Shown here one piece after another: positions 15,645 to 23,106 of a DNA stretch of 29,384 nucleotides. The stretch covers positions 1-29,384 of the forward strand of contig CAZEHJ010000044.1 of the NCBI GenBank assembly GCA_964512485.1. Reading direction: 5' to 3'. The notes beneath the pieces are model-generated. The model ran no database searches. It was not told the DNA's origin and saw only the letters and a program-made list of their open reading frames with translations. Made by a program: the position numbers and the translations under genes. The DNA comes from CAZEHJ01 sp964512485 (GTDB taxonomy: Bacteria > Bacteroidota > Rhodothermia > Rhodothermales > UBA10348). Position 1 is the stretch's first letter. Every line of letters begins with the position of its first letter.

Positions 15645-16706
15645 ATGACAAACATTCAAGTTACTTACGTCTCTTCAACGGCTGGCAAGACCGGCCTCGT
15701 GCGAGACGTCTCCGTTTCAGACTACGTTGTCGCCCAGGAGGGCTATTGCATCGTCGTCGAAGCGCTCGAGTCCAAAGCGCTCTACAATCAGATTGAATGC
15801 ATCGACGGTGAGTTCCGCACGATCGCAAAAGGCGACGTGTTCGTTGGTGTGTTGGGGGAGAGGAAAGCCCTCAAAGGCTACAGCGGCCAGGTACCCCGGG
15901 TAGCTCTTCCGGGCGACACACTCAATGTTTTGAACATGGGGGGAATCATCGGGACGTGTATCAGTGACCACCCCGATCTTGGTCCGGCCTTGCGGGTCAA
16001 GGTTATTGGTGCTGCCATGGTTGAGGCGGAAGGAATGTGGGTACACGCCCGGCTGCAGGATCATGCCCTGGAAGAGGTTGAGACGCTGTCTGAATCAGTC
16101 CCGCTCGTGTTCATCTCCGGAACGGCCATGGATACGGGAAAAACGTGGGCGGCCTGCGAACTGGTGCAGCGCCTCACGCGGAAAGGATACAAGGTTGCTG
16201 CGGCCAAGGCGACGGGAGCATCGTTGATGCGTGATGTTCGCCTGATTGAGCGGCACGGCGCTGTGGCGACCGCCACCTTTACCGATGCCGGTGTGGTCTG
16301 CTCCACATCGAAAGCGATGACTCCGTACGTAAAAGGTCTGATCAAACATTTGTGTGATACGGTTGACCCGGATGTTATCGTTATCGAACTGGGAGACGGT
16401 ATCATAGGGTATTATGGCGTCGACGAACTTTTACAGGACAAGGAATTGCAGAAATTCTGTGCAGCCCATGTGGTCGCAGCCGTTGATCTTGCGGGCGTCT
16501 GGGCAGCGCAGAGTCTGTTCAAGGAACGGTATCATGCACAAATTTCTGTTGTTACCGGTCCGGTTACCGACAATGGAGTCGGGCAGCAGTACATTCGGCA
16601 AATCATGGGAATTCCCGCGATCAATGCCCGGAAGGATCCGAAGGAGATGGGTGACCTGATCGCTTCAAAACTGGGATCTCCGAAATCTCAGGGAGCCGAC
16701 GCATGA
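15645..16706 (+). CDS. P-loop NTPase-like protein of unknown function in the arg operon
   Basis: It has 353 aa and I do not recognise a characterised function. Residues 1-150 are a beta-rich domain (TLNVLNMGGIIGTCISDHPD at 92-111). Residues 155-345 form a nucleotide-binding domain: Walker-A-like SGTAMDTGKT (158-167), then VAAAKATGASLMRD, and the acidic VIVIELGDGIIGYYGV (244-259) as a Walker-B-like segment. The GT-x4-GKT pattern recalls dethiobiotin-synthetase-like or DUF1611-type P-loop proteins; that assignment is tentative. The frame is open back to 15465, but those 60 codons overlap argG in another frame and are not conserved-looking, so I use the ATG at 15645. It starts 4 nt after argG and overlaps argC by 4 nt (ATGA), firmly inside the operon. 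No N-acylglutamate-forming enzyme is visible in this operon, so a role near that step is worth considering. Confidence 0.85.
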   Translation: MTNIQVTYVSSTAGKTGLVRDVSVSDYVVAQEGYCIVVEALESKALYNQIECIDGEFRTIAKGDVFVGVLGERKALKGYSGQVPRVALPGDTLNVLNMGGIIGTCISDHPDLGPALRVKVIGAAMVEAEGMWVHARLQDHALEEVETLSESVPLVFISGTAMDTGKTWAACELVQRLTRKGYKVAAAKATGASLMRDVRLIERHGAVATATFTDAGVVCSTSKAMTPYVKGLIKHLCDTVDPDVIVIELGDGIIGYYGVDELLQDKELQKFCAAHVVAAVDLAGVWAAQSLFKERYHAQISVVTGPVTDNGVGQQYIRQIMGIPAINARKDPKEMGDLIASKLGSPKSQGADA

Positions 16707-17695
16707 AATCAGCAGCGATTTTACACGGTGCGGGATACGTTGGAAGGGCATTGATCGAATCGGTGCTTTCTCACCCAGAATTCAATCTGGCCAAGGTCAC
16801 GAGCCGATCTCAGGCCGGGCAGCCCGTCCACGGAACCCATCCTCACCTGAGGGGACAGTGTAATTTGAGTTTTGAGGAGAATCTCGGATCGCATGATGGG
16901 TTGGAGGTCATATTTGTGGCTGCGGCTCACGGTCAGGGAGCGCAGGCGGTCGGTAAACTCCGTAACGAGGGATACGAAGGGCTTATCGTGGACATGAGCG
17001 CGGATTTCAGACTCGAAGATGCGCAAACCTACCTCGATCGATACGGAATCGAACATCCGAGGCCGGACCTTCTGGAGGAAGCCTGGTACGGGTTGCCCGA
17101 GATTACCGGAGCGCCACCAATCGGGATCAAGCTGATTGCCAATCCGGGTTGTTTTGCCACGGCCATTTCTCTTGCCCTGCATCCCCTCTCAAAGGCGGGT
17201 CTGGCATCGAGCATCTCGATTACAGCCATGACCGGTGCTTCTGGATCAGGTATTCAGGCCAAAGCAGGTACTCACTTTCCGAGCCGGGCAGGAAACCTCC
17301 GCGCCTACAAAGTTCTTTCGCACCAACACGAGGCGGAGATACGGCAGATGGCTCCTGGCCTCGACTTTACCTTCGTTCCTGTCTCGGGACCGTGGACCGC
17401 TGGAATCTGGGGAACGGCGCAGTTTTCGATGGACGAACAGAAAGTGGGTGATCTCTACGATGCCGCCTACGGTGACAAGTCCCTCATTCGACTCTGGCCC
17501 GGCCAGATTCCCGAGCTGCACTGGAGCGTCGGATCAGCCTTCACCGATATTGGCTGGATCCAGAAAGGTGAGAAGGTGGTAGTTGGCTTTGCGCTGGACA
17601 ATCTCATGAAAGGGGCGGCGACGCAGGCCGTTCAAAATGTAAACCTGGCTTTTGGATTCGAAGAAACCATGGGCCTGCTCAACTCACAGTCATGA
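16703..17695 (+). CDS. argC: N-acetyl(acyl)-gamma-glutamyl-phosphate reductase
   Basis: NADPH-dependent reduction of N-acylglutamyl phosphate to the semialdehyde. It has 330 aa. The nucleotide-binding GAGYVGRALIESVLSHPEF lies at the N-terminus and the catalytic Cys150 in IANPGCFATAISLAL, then TAMTGASGSG and HQHEAEI with the conserved His. Length and motifs are typical. It overlaps the P-loop gene before it and argD after it by 4 nt each. Confidence 0.96.
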   Translation: MKSAAILHGAGYVGRALIESVLSHPEFNLAKVTSRSQAGQPVHGTHPHLRGQCNLSFEENLGSHDGLEVIFVAAAHGQGAQAVGKLRNEGYEGLIVDMSADFRLEDAQTYLDRYGIEHPRPDLLEEAWYGLPEITGAPPIGIKLIANPGCFATAISLALHPLSKAGLASSISITAMTGASGSGIQAKAGTHFPSRAGNLRAYKVLSHQHEAEIRQMAPGLDFTFVPVSGPWTAGIWGTAQFSMDEQKVGDLYDAAYGDKSLIRLWPGQIPELHWSVGSAFTDIGWIQKGEKVVVGFALDNLMKGAATQAVQNVNLAFGFEETMGLLNSQS

Positions 17696-18912
17696 ACGAC
17701 GCAATGATACCCAAAGAGATACCCAAAGAGGCGGCCTCCAACGAATTGAATGAATGGATTGAGCTGGAGGAAAGCACCCAGCTAACAACCTATCGGAAAT
17801 GGCCCATTCCGCTTGTAAAGGGAGAAGGGGCCTGGGTCACGGATTGTGATGGAAATCGATATCTGGATCTCTATGGCGGGCATTGTGTCGCCTTCCTTGG
17901 TCACAATCACCCGGCGATCGTCGAAGCCATCAAAAAGCAGGCAGACGAATTGCTGTTTTATTCGAACGCCGTCTATGCTCCCGTCCGCGCCCGCGCGTCG
18001 AAGGCACTCTCGGACCTGGCTCCCGAAGGAATGGACCGCGTGTTCTTTATCAACTCGGGATCCGAGGCCAATGAGGCGGCCATGAAAATCGCCCGCAAGG
18101 CGACTGGCAGGACCCATATCGTAGCGGTGGAAGGCGATTTTCATGGCCGCACGTTGGGCAGCCTTGCCACAACCTGGCAACAGAAATACAGAGAGGGTTA
18201 TGAAGGTGCGATGGCACCCGTGACCTTCGTTCCATTTGGAGATGCAGCAAAAGCGTACCGGACGATTCTGGAGGAGAAGCCAGCCGCCGTCATCGTCGAG
18301 CCAATTCAGTCCATGCAGGGAATGCGGACAGCAACTCCAGATTTCTTCCAGGCACTGTCAGCGGCCTGCAAGGAAGCAGGATCTCTGCTGATCATGGACG
18401 AGGTCCAGACCGGTGTGGGACGCACAGGAGCGTTTACCTACAGTCAACTACTCGGAATAGAACCGGATATGATTACGCTGGCCAAAAGTCTCGGCGGCGG
18501 TGTACCGGTCAGTGCAATTCTCATTCGCAATGAAGTGGCCGCCACGGTCGGGTATGGCGAGCAGGGAACCACATTTGGCGGAGGCATGCTGGCGATGGCC
18601 TGTGTCGAGGCTTCACTGAAGACGTTGGTGGACGAAAAACTGTCCGAAAAAGCGTTGGCCATCTGGGACGCTCTTGAAAAAGGCTGCCAGGCACGGGGCC
18701 TTCGGTATCAGGGAGCCGGATGTTTGATGGGTATCGATTTTGGCCAACCAATTGCCGAGATCGTCACGAGCCTTCGTAAAAAAGGAATATTGGTTGGGGG
18801 TTCTGCGAATCCGTACATCATGCGTCTGATGCCACCAGCCGTGGTTACCGCTGATGAGATAGCGCACTTCTGGAGATCGCTGGACGAAATCATGAAGGAG
18901 GCAGCCGGTTGA
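17692..18912 (+). CDS. argD: Acetyl(succinyl)ornithine aminotransferase
   Basis: Class III PLP aminotransferase converting the acylglutamate semialdehyde to acylornithine. It has 406 aa. Marks: YLDLYGGHCVAFLGHNHPAI, FINSGSEANEAAMKIARKATG, GDFHGRTLGSLATT, LLIMDEVQTGVGRTG, and PLP-binding Lys265 in ITLAKSLGGGVP. The first 15 residues carry a small direct repeat (IPKEIPKE, from a duplicated 12-nt ATACCCAAAGAG) and look like an extension; homology starts near TYRKWPIPLVKGEG. It overlaps argC by 4 nt and argF' by 4 nt. LysJ-type or other omega-aminotransferase activity is possible, but context fixes the arginine role. Confidence 0.94.
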   Translation: MNDAMIPKEIPKEAASNELNEWIELEESTQLTTYRKWPIPLVKGEGAWVTDCDGNRYLDLYGGHCVAFLGHNHPAIVEAIKKQADELLFYSNAVYAPVRARASKALSDLAPEGMDRVFFINSGSEANEAAMKIARKATGRTHIVAVEGDFHGRTLGSLATTWQQKYREGYEGAMAPVTFVPFGDAAKAYRTILEEKPAAVIVEPIQSMQGMRTATPDFFQALSAACKEAGSLLIMDEVQTGVGRTGAFTYSQLLGIEPDMITLAKSLGGGVPVSAILIRNEVAATVGYGEQGTTFGGGMLAMACVEASLKTLVDEKLSEKALAIWDALEKGCQARGLRYQGAGCLMGIDFGQPIAEIVTSLRKKGILVGGSANPYIMRLMPPAVVTADEIAHFWRSLDEIMKEAAG

Positions 18913-19931
18913 AACATCTGCTTGATTGGTTGGACGTAGACATTCAAGACTGGCGGAGGTGTATCGATGCGGCTTTGCGGTTCGCTTCGGATAGGAGTAT
19001 GGACGCACAGCTCCAGAACGGGAAAAACCTGGCACTCGTTTTTTTCAATGACTCTCTGAGGACGCGCGTGTCCATGGAATTGGCCGCAGCCGAGCTGGGT
19101 GCGAGATCAGTCACTGTTACACCAGGCGCCGGAACGTGGGGATTCGCGTGGGACAAAGGTCAACCCATGGATGGCGCGGAGGCAGAACACATCCAGGAAG
19201 CAGTCGGTGTGTTATCCAGATATGCCGACGCCATCGGCGTTCGATTGTTTGCGAGCGGAACGGACCAAAAAGCAGACCGAGACGATGTGCTGCTGCGTCA
19301 ATTTGCTGACTCGTCCGGTGTACCGGTACTAAACCTGGAGTCTGCTTCTCGGCACCCATGTCAGTCTCTGGCAGATGCAAGTGTCCTTTCCAGACACTTC
19401 TCCAAAAATGTTGCCGGAAAAAACGTTGTTCTGGCCTGGACCCAACATCCCAAAGCTCTACCCATGGCGGTTCCGAACTCGACTCTGCTCATGGCCGCCC
19501 GAATGGGAATGAATGTGACTCTCGCCCGGCCGGAAGGTTTTGAGCTGGATCCATCCGTAATGGAAGCTGCGCGCCGTCTGGCGGCCAGCCAGGGCGGTTC
19601 TGTTTCAGAGTCCAACGATCTGTTGGCTGCCGCCGACGGCGCGCAGATCATTTATGCCAAGTCCTGGGGAGGACATGGGCGATACGCTGACCCTGACTCT
19701 GAAGCAAGTTTGAGAGCCTCGCTGACAGACTGGAAAATCAGCTCTGAATGCATGTCAAAGACTGATAATGGTCATTTCATGCACTGTCTTCCTGTGAGGA
19801 GAGGCGTCGTGGTCGACGATTCAGTTCTGGACTCGAATAACACATTGCATCTGGACCAGGCGGAATTCAGACTTCATGCGCAGAAAGCGATACTGAACTG
19901 GCTCTGGGATTCGAATCTGGACGAAGCATGA
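18909..19931 (+). CDS. argF': N-acylornithine carbamoyltransferase (ArgF' type, probably N-succinylornithine)
   Basis: Carbamoylates N-acylornithine, giving acylcitrulline, the route used by Bacteroidota and xanthomonads instead of ornithine carbamoyltransferase. It has 340 aa. Carbamoyl-phosphate motif FFNDSLRTRVS (45-55, Ser49-Arg51-Thr52-Arg53), GTWGFAWDKGQPMDGAEAEH, ESASRHPCQSLAD, and HCLPVRRG with Cys293. By eye, GAEAEHI aligns with the DKPEHL loop of Bacteroides SOTCase, putting Ala92 where SOTCase has Pro90 and Xanthomonas AOTCase has Glu92. Non-Glu residues there favour succinyl substrate. The start is an unusual TTG (18909) overlapping the argD stop as TTGA, analogous to the ATGA junctions elsewhere in the operon. 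Confidence 0.92.
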   Translation: MKHLLDWLDVDIQDWRRCIDAALRFASDRSMDAQLQNGKNLALVFFNDSLRTRVSMELAAAELGARSVTVTPGAGTWGFAWDKGQPMDGAEAEHIQEAVGVLSRYADAIGVRLFASGTDQKADRDDVLLRQFADSSGVPVLNLESASRHPCQSLADASVLSRHFSKNVAGKNVVLAWTQHPKALPMAVPNSTLLMAARMGMNVTLARPEGFELDPSVMEAARRLAASQGGSVSESNDLLAAADGAQIIYAKSWGGHGRYADPDSEASLRASLTDWKISSECMSKTDNGHFMHCLPVRRGVVVDDSVLDSNNTLHLDQAEFRLHAQKAILNWLWDSNLDEA

Positions 19932-20707
19932 AGCGCATTGTCATAAAAATCGGTGGCGCGTTACTGGCCACACCCCTCGACGAATTCTGGGATCAACTCC
20001 AGCGTTTGATGATGCATGCCGAAGTGGTTCTGGTTCACGGCGGAGGGCCCCAGGTAACTGAGATGGCCCGGCAGTTGGGACACGAGCCGACCATCATTGA
20101 AGGACGTCGCATCACGACCGACGTAGATCTTGAGATTGTAAACCTCGTCATCCGTGGACAGCTCAATGTGAACCTGGTCGCACAAGCTGCGAGCAAAGGT
20201 ATTCGTGCCGCAGGCCTCAGCGGGGCGGATGCCGGTATCATAGCCTGCACCAGAAGGGAGCCCTGGCTGATGAACGGCAAGACGGTGGATTTCGGTCATG
20301 TAGGAGATTTCGTCTCCACCGATCTGACGGCGCTGCTGGCCCTTGTCAATGCGGGCATGCTTCCTGTCGTATGTCCACCCGGTGTGGATGCACAGGGGAA
20401 TCTGCTGAACATCAACGCGGACACCATCGCATTGGAACTGGCGTGCGCATTGGCAGCCGACGAATTAATACTGGTAACCGAATCCGGCGCAGTTCTGGAC
20501 GCTGATCAGAGCTCAATCAGGAGGCTGGATCGGAAGTTGAGCTCTGTTGCGGTAGAGGAGGGTTGGATATCAGGAGGAATGAAGGTCAAAACAGATATTG
20601 GGTTTCAAGCTCTGGAGAGGGGCGTGCATTCGGTCTGGATTTCTCCTCCGGCCGCCATCGCGTCGAAGTCGGGTGGGACCCAACTTATGAGGGGCAGAAA
20701 TGACTGA
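19928..20707 (+). CDS. argB: Acetyl(acyl)glutamate kinase
   Basis: Phosphorylates N-acylglutamate; amino acid kinase family. It has 259 aa, the short form without the N-terminal helix of arginine-inhibited hexameric enzymes, so strong arginine feedback is not expected (inference). Marks: VIKIGGALLATP (4-15), VLVHGGGPQVTEMARQLG, VNLVIRGQLNVNLVAQA, GLSGADAGII, and the nucleotide-binding ISGGMKVKTDIGFQAL. Start overlaps argF' by 4 nt (ATGA); end overlaps argE by 8 nt. Confidence 0.95.
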   Translation: MKRIVIKIGGALLATPLDEFWDQLQRLMMHAEVVLVHGGGPQVTEMARQLGHEPTIIEGRRITTDVDLEIVNLVIRGQLNVNLVAQAASKGIRAAGLSGADAGIIACTRREPWLMNGKTVDFGHVGDFVSTDLTALLALVNAGMLPVVCPPGVDAQGNLLNINADTIALELACALAADELILVTESGAVLDADQSSIRRLDRKLSSVAVEEGWISGGMKVKTDIGFQALERGVHSVWISPPAAIASKSGGTQLMRGRND

Positions 20708-21785
20708 ACCTCACACACGGAATCTGGATGTGCTGAAGCTGCACCGGGAATTGGTCAGTTTCCCTTCACTGAGCCACGAGGAAGCTGACGTTGCGTCTCA
20801 TCTGGAGGCTCACTTCCGAGATCACGGGCTCGAACCCACGAGACTGGGAGACAACATTGTTGTGTCTATCGGTGAGGGTGAGAACGTGTTGCTCTTGAAT
20901 TCTCATCTGGACGTCGTTCCTCCGTCATCAGACCACCCATATCCACCCTTCGAGCCGACAAGCGTCGACGGCCAGGTCTTTGGTCGAGGAACTGTGGATG
21001 CCAAAGGAAGCGTAGCCGCCATGGCAACTGCAATCTGCAACCTCCACGGAAAGGGATATGTACCCGAGAACGGGAAGGTGATGGGAGCATTCACGGTGTG
21101 TGAGGAGACCGGCGGGGTGGATAATGGCCTCGAAGAAATTATTTCGAGGTTGCCGAAGCCGCACGCCGCACTCATCGGCGAGCCCACCAACATGCAGCCG
21201 TGTGTTGCTCAAAAAGGTCTCCTGATCTTACGTGCCGATGCTTCAGGCAAATCTGCCCATGCCGCAAGGGCAATCGAAGGCGAAAACGCCATCATGAAAA
21301 TGGGCAGGGACCTTCAAACACTTTCGGCTTTTCGTTTCGATAGAATCCATCCCTACCTGGGTGAAACGACGCTTTCGGTTACAATGATTGATGGGGGGGT
21401 GGCCAGAAACATGATTCCAGACGCGTGCTCGATATACATCGACATCCGCTCCACGCCCGAATACGATCACGACGAGATCGCTGAAATACTCGATCGAGTA
21501 CTCGAGAGCGAGGTCCAGATCCACTCGAAAAGATTTGTGCCAACGGATACACCCTTCGACAGCCATGTCGTGAAAGCTTGCACGCGGGCTCATCCCGGAT
21601 CAACACCGTTTGGTTCGCCTACGATGTCGGACTGGATTCACGTCAAAGATATTTCGACGGTGAAAATCGGCCCGGGAGACAGTCGGCTTTCGCATACCGC
21701 CAATGAGCATATCGCAGAAAGCGAGCTGGAAGAAAGCTGCGCTATTTACGAGTCCATCATCAAACACTATTTCGATCAACATTAA
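20700..21785 (+). CDS. argE: N-acyl-ornithine/citrulline deacylase (M20, ArgE type)
   Basis: Zinc-dependent M20 hydrolase. In an operon with ArgF' it most likely deacylates N-acylcitrulline rather than acylornithine. It has 361 aa. Metal and catalytic residues are visible in LLLNSHLDVVPP, GRGTVDAKGSVAAMATAI, CEETGGVDNGLEEI, GEPTN and the C-terminal SHTANEHI. The dimerisation domain sits in the middle (SAHAARAIEGENAI). The start overlaps argB by 8 nt. argH follows after 16 nt. Homologous DapE-type succinyl-diaminopimelate activity is excluded mainly by context. Confidence 0.93.
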   Translation: MTEPHTRNLDVLKLHRELVSFPSLSHEEADVASHLEAHFRDHGLEPTRLGDNIVVSIGEGENVLLLNSHLDVVPPSSDHPYPPFEPTSVDGQVFGRGTVDAKGSVAAMATAICNLHGKGYVPENGKVMGAFTVCEETGGVDNGLEEIISRLPKPHAALIGEPTNMQPCVAQKGLLILRADASGKSAHAARAIEGENAIMKMGRDLQTLSAFRFDRIHPYLGETTLSVTMIDGGVARNMIPDACSIYIDIRSTPEYDHDEIAEILDRVLESEVQIHSKRFVPTDTPFDSHVVKACTRAHPGSTPFGSPTMSDWIHVKDISTVKIGPGDSRLSHTANEHIAESELEESCAIYESIIKHYFDQH

Positions 21786-21801
21786 GCCGGCGAAAACCGA
21801 T

Positions 21802-23106
21802 ATGACCAATCAGCCAATCTGGTTCAAGGGAAATGAAGCCGCATCGTGGGTTACCCGGTTTACGGTAGGTGATGACCACATCTGGGATGTGGAACTACTC
21901 CCGTTCGATGCAGCTGCCTCACTGGCACACGCGAGTGGTCTTGCAAGCTCGGGCATTCTGACTGAGACGGAACTCGGGCTCGTTCAACGGGCGCTTGAGG
22001 AATTCGGAGAACACGTTGAAAACGGGAAAATCGAAATCACTGTCGAGGACGAAGATTGCCACACCGTCATAGAACGCTATCTGGTCGACACGATTGGCGA
22101 CGTAGGCAAGAAGATTCATACCGGACGTTCGAGAAACGATCAGGTTCTGGCGGCGCTGCGTCTCTGGATACGCCATCAGCTGGACGTGATATCATCTCAG
22201 AACGCAGACCTGGTTCTCTCGCTGGCAGATCTGGCGGACGCGTCCGGAGAGCAGTTTCTTCCGGGATATACGCATATGCAGCGAGCGATGCCGAGCTCTG
22301 TTTCTGCCTGGGCGTTGGGATATGCGGAGTGTCTGTGTGATGATTTGACCATCATCCATGGAGCACGAGATTTAATAAACGCCTCACCGCTGGGCAGTGC
22401 AGCAGGTTATGGCGTTCCCCATGTCGACCTGAAGAGGGGAGAAGTGGCTGGGCAGCTCGGTTTTTCGCGGGTTCAGGAAAATGTGACGGCCGTACAGCTG
22501 AGTCGCGGCAAGTTCGAACTGGCCGTCGTCCATGCACTGCTTCAATGTGCTTCGACCATCAATCGGCTGGCGTCTGACATCACGTTGTATGCTTCTGCTG
22601 AATTCGGCTTCGTTACGCTGGACCCATCTCTCACGACCGGAAGCAGCATTATGCCGCAGAAAAAAAATCCAGACATCGCAGAACTGGCGAGGGCTTCGAT
22701 GCATCGCATTGTCGGCGAACTGAATGTGCTCATCGGTATTCCTGCCAACCTTCCGTCAGGCTATCACCGCGACCTTCAGTATACCAAGGCTTCAGTCATG
22801 CGGTCAGTTCTGATCCTAACCGATCTGCTTCAAGCCTCAACGGGTCTCATCGAAGGGCTCAGCTTCAACGAAGAGGTGCTCAATCAGGCCAAAAGCCCAG
22901 AGCTGTTCGCGACGTCAGCCGCGCTGAAAGATGTGGTGGGAGGAAAGCCCTTCAGGGATGCCTACCGGGATGCCTCAACGGATGAGGCGTCCTGGGCCCA
23001 AGAATCAACCCGAGACCTGTCGGACGTTTACCAAACGGCCGGATCTCCAGGGCAGACCAACTCAGCCGGTATTCGACAACGACTCGATCAGGCTCTGAAC
23101 AGGTAG
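21802..23106 (+). CDS. argH: Argininosuccinate lyase
   Basis: Cleaves argininosuccinate to arginine and fumarate; last step of the pathway and last gene of the operon. It has 434 aa from the ATG at 21802. An in-frame ATG at 21703 lies inside argE and adds only shadow sequence, so it is rejected. Marks: HTGRSRNDQVLAALRLW, PGYTHMQRAMPSS, and the fumarase-superfamily signature GSSIMPQKKNPD with catalytic Ser281. The 3' end overlaps the convergent DUF5916 gene by 19 bp. No separate terminator is seen in the plus direction. Confidence 0.95.
   Translation: MTNQPIWFKGNEAASWVTRFTVGDDHIWDVELLPFDAAASLAHASGLASSGILTETELGLVQRALEEFGEHVENGKIEITVEDEDCHTVIERYLVDTIGDVGKKIHTGRSRNDQVLAALRLWIRHQLDVISSQNADLVLSLADLADASGEQFLPGYTHMQRAMPSSVSAWALGYAECLCDDLTIIHGARDLINASPLGSAAGYGVPHVDLKRGEVAGQLGFSRVQENVTAVQLSRGKFELAVVHALLQCASTINRLASDITLYASAEFGFVTLDPSLTTGSSIMPQKKNPDIAELARASMHRIVGELNVLIGIPANLPSGYHRDLQYTKASVMRSVLILTDLLQASTGLIEGLSFNEEVLNQAKSPELFATSAALKDVVGGKPFRDAYRDASTDEASWAQESTRDLSDVYQTAGSPGQTNSAGIRQRLDQALNR

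Noticed and set aside
21703..21801. Upstream start for argH
   Set aside because: It overlaps the argE 3' end in another frame, and family homology begins after the ATG at 21802.
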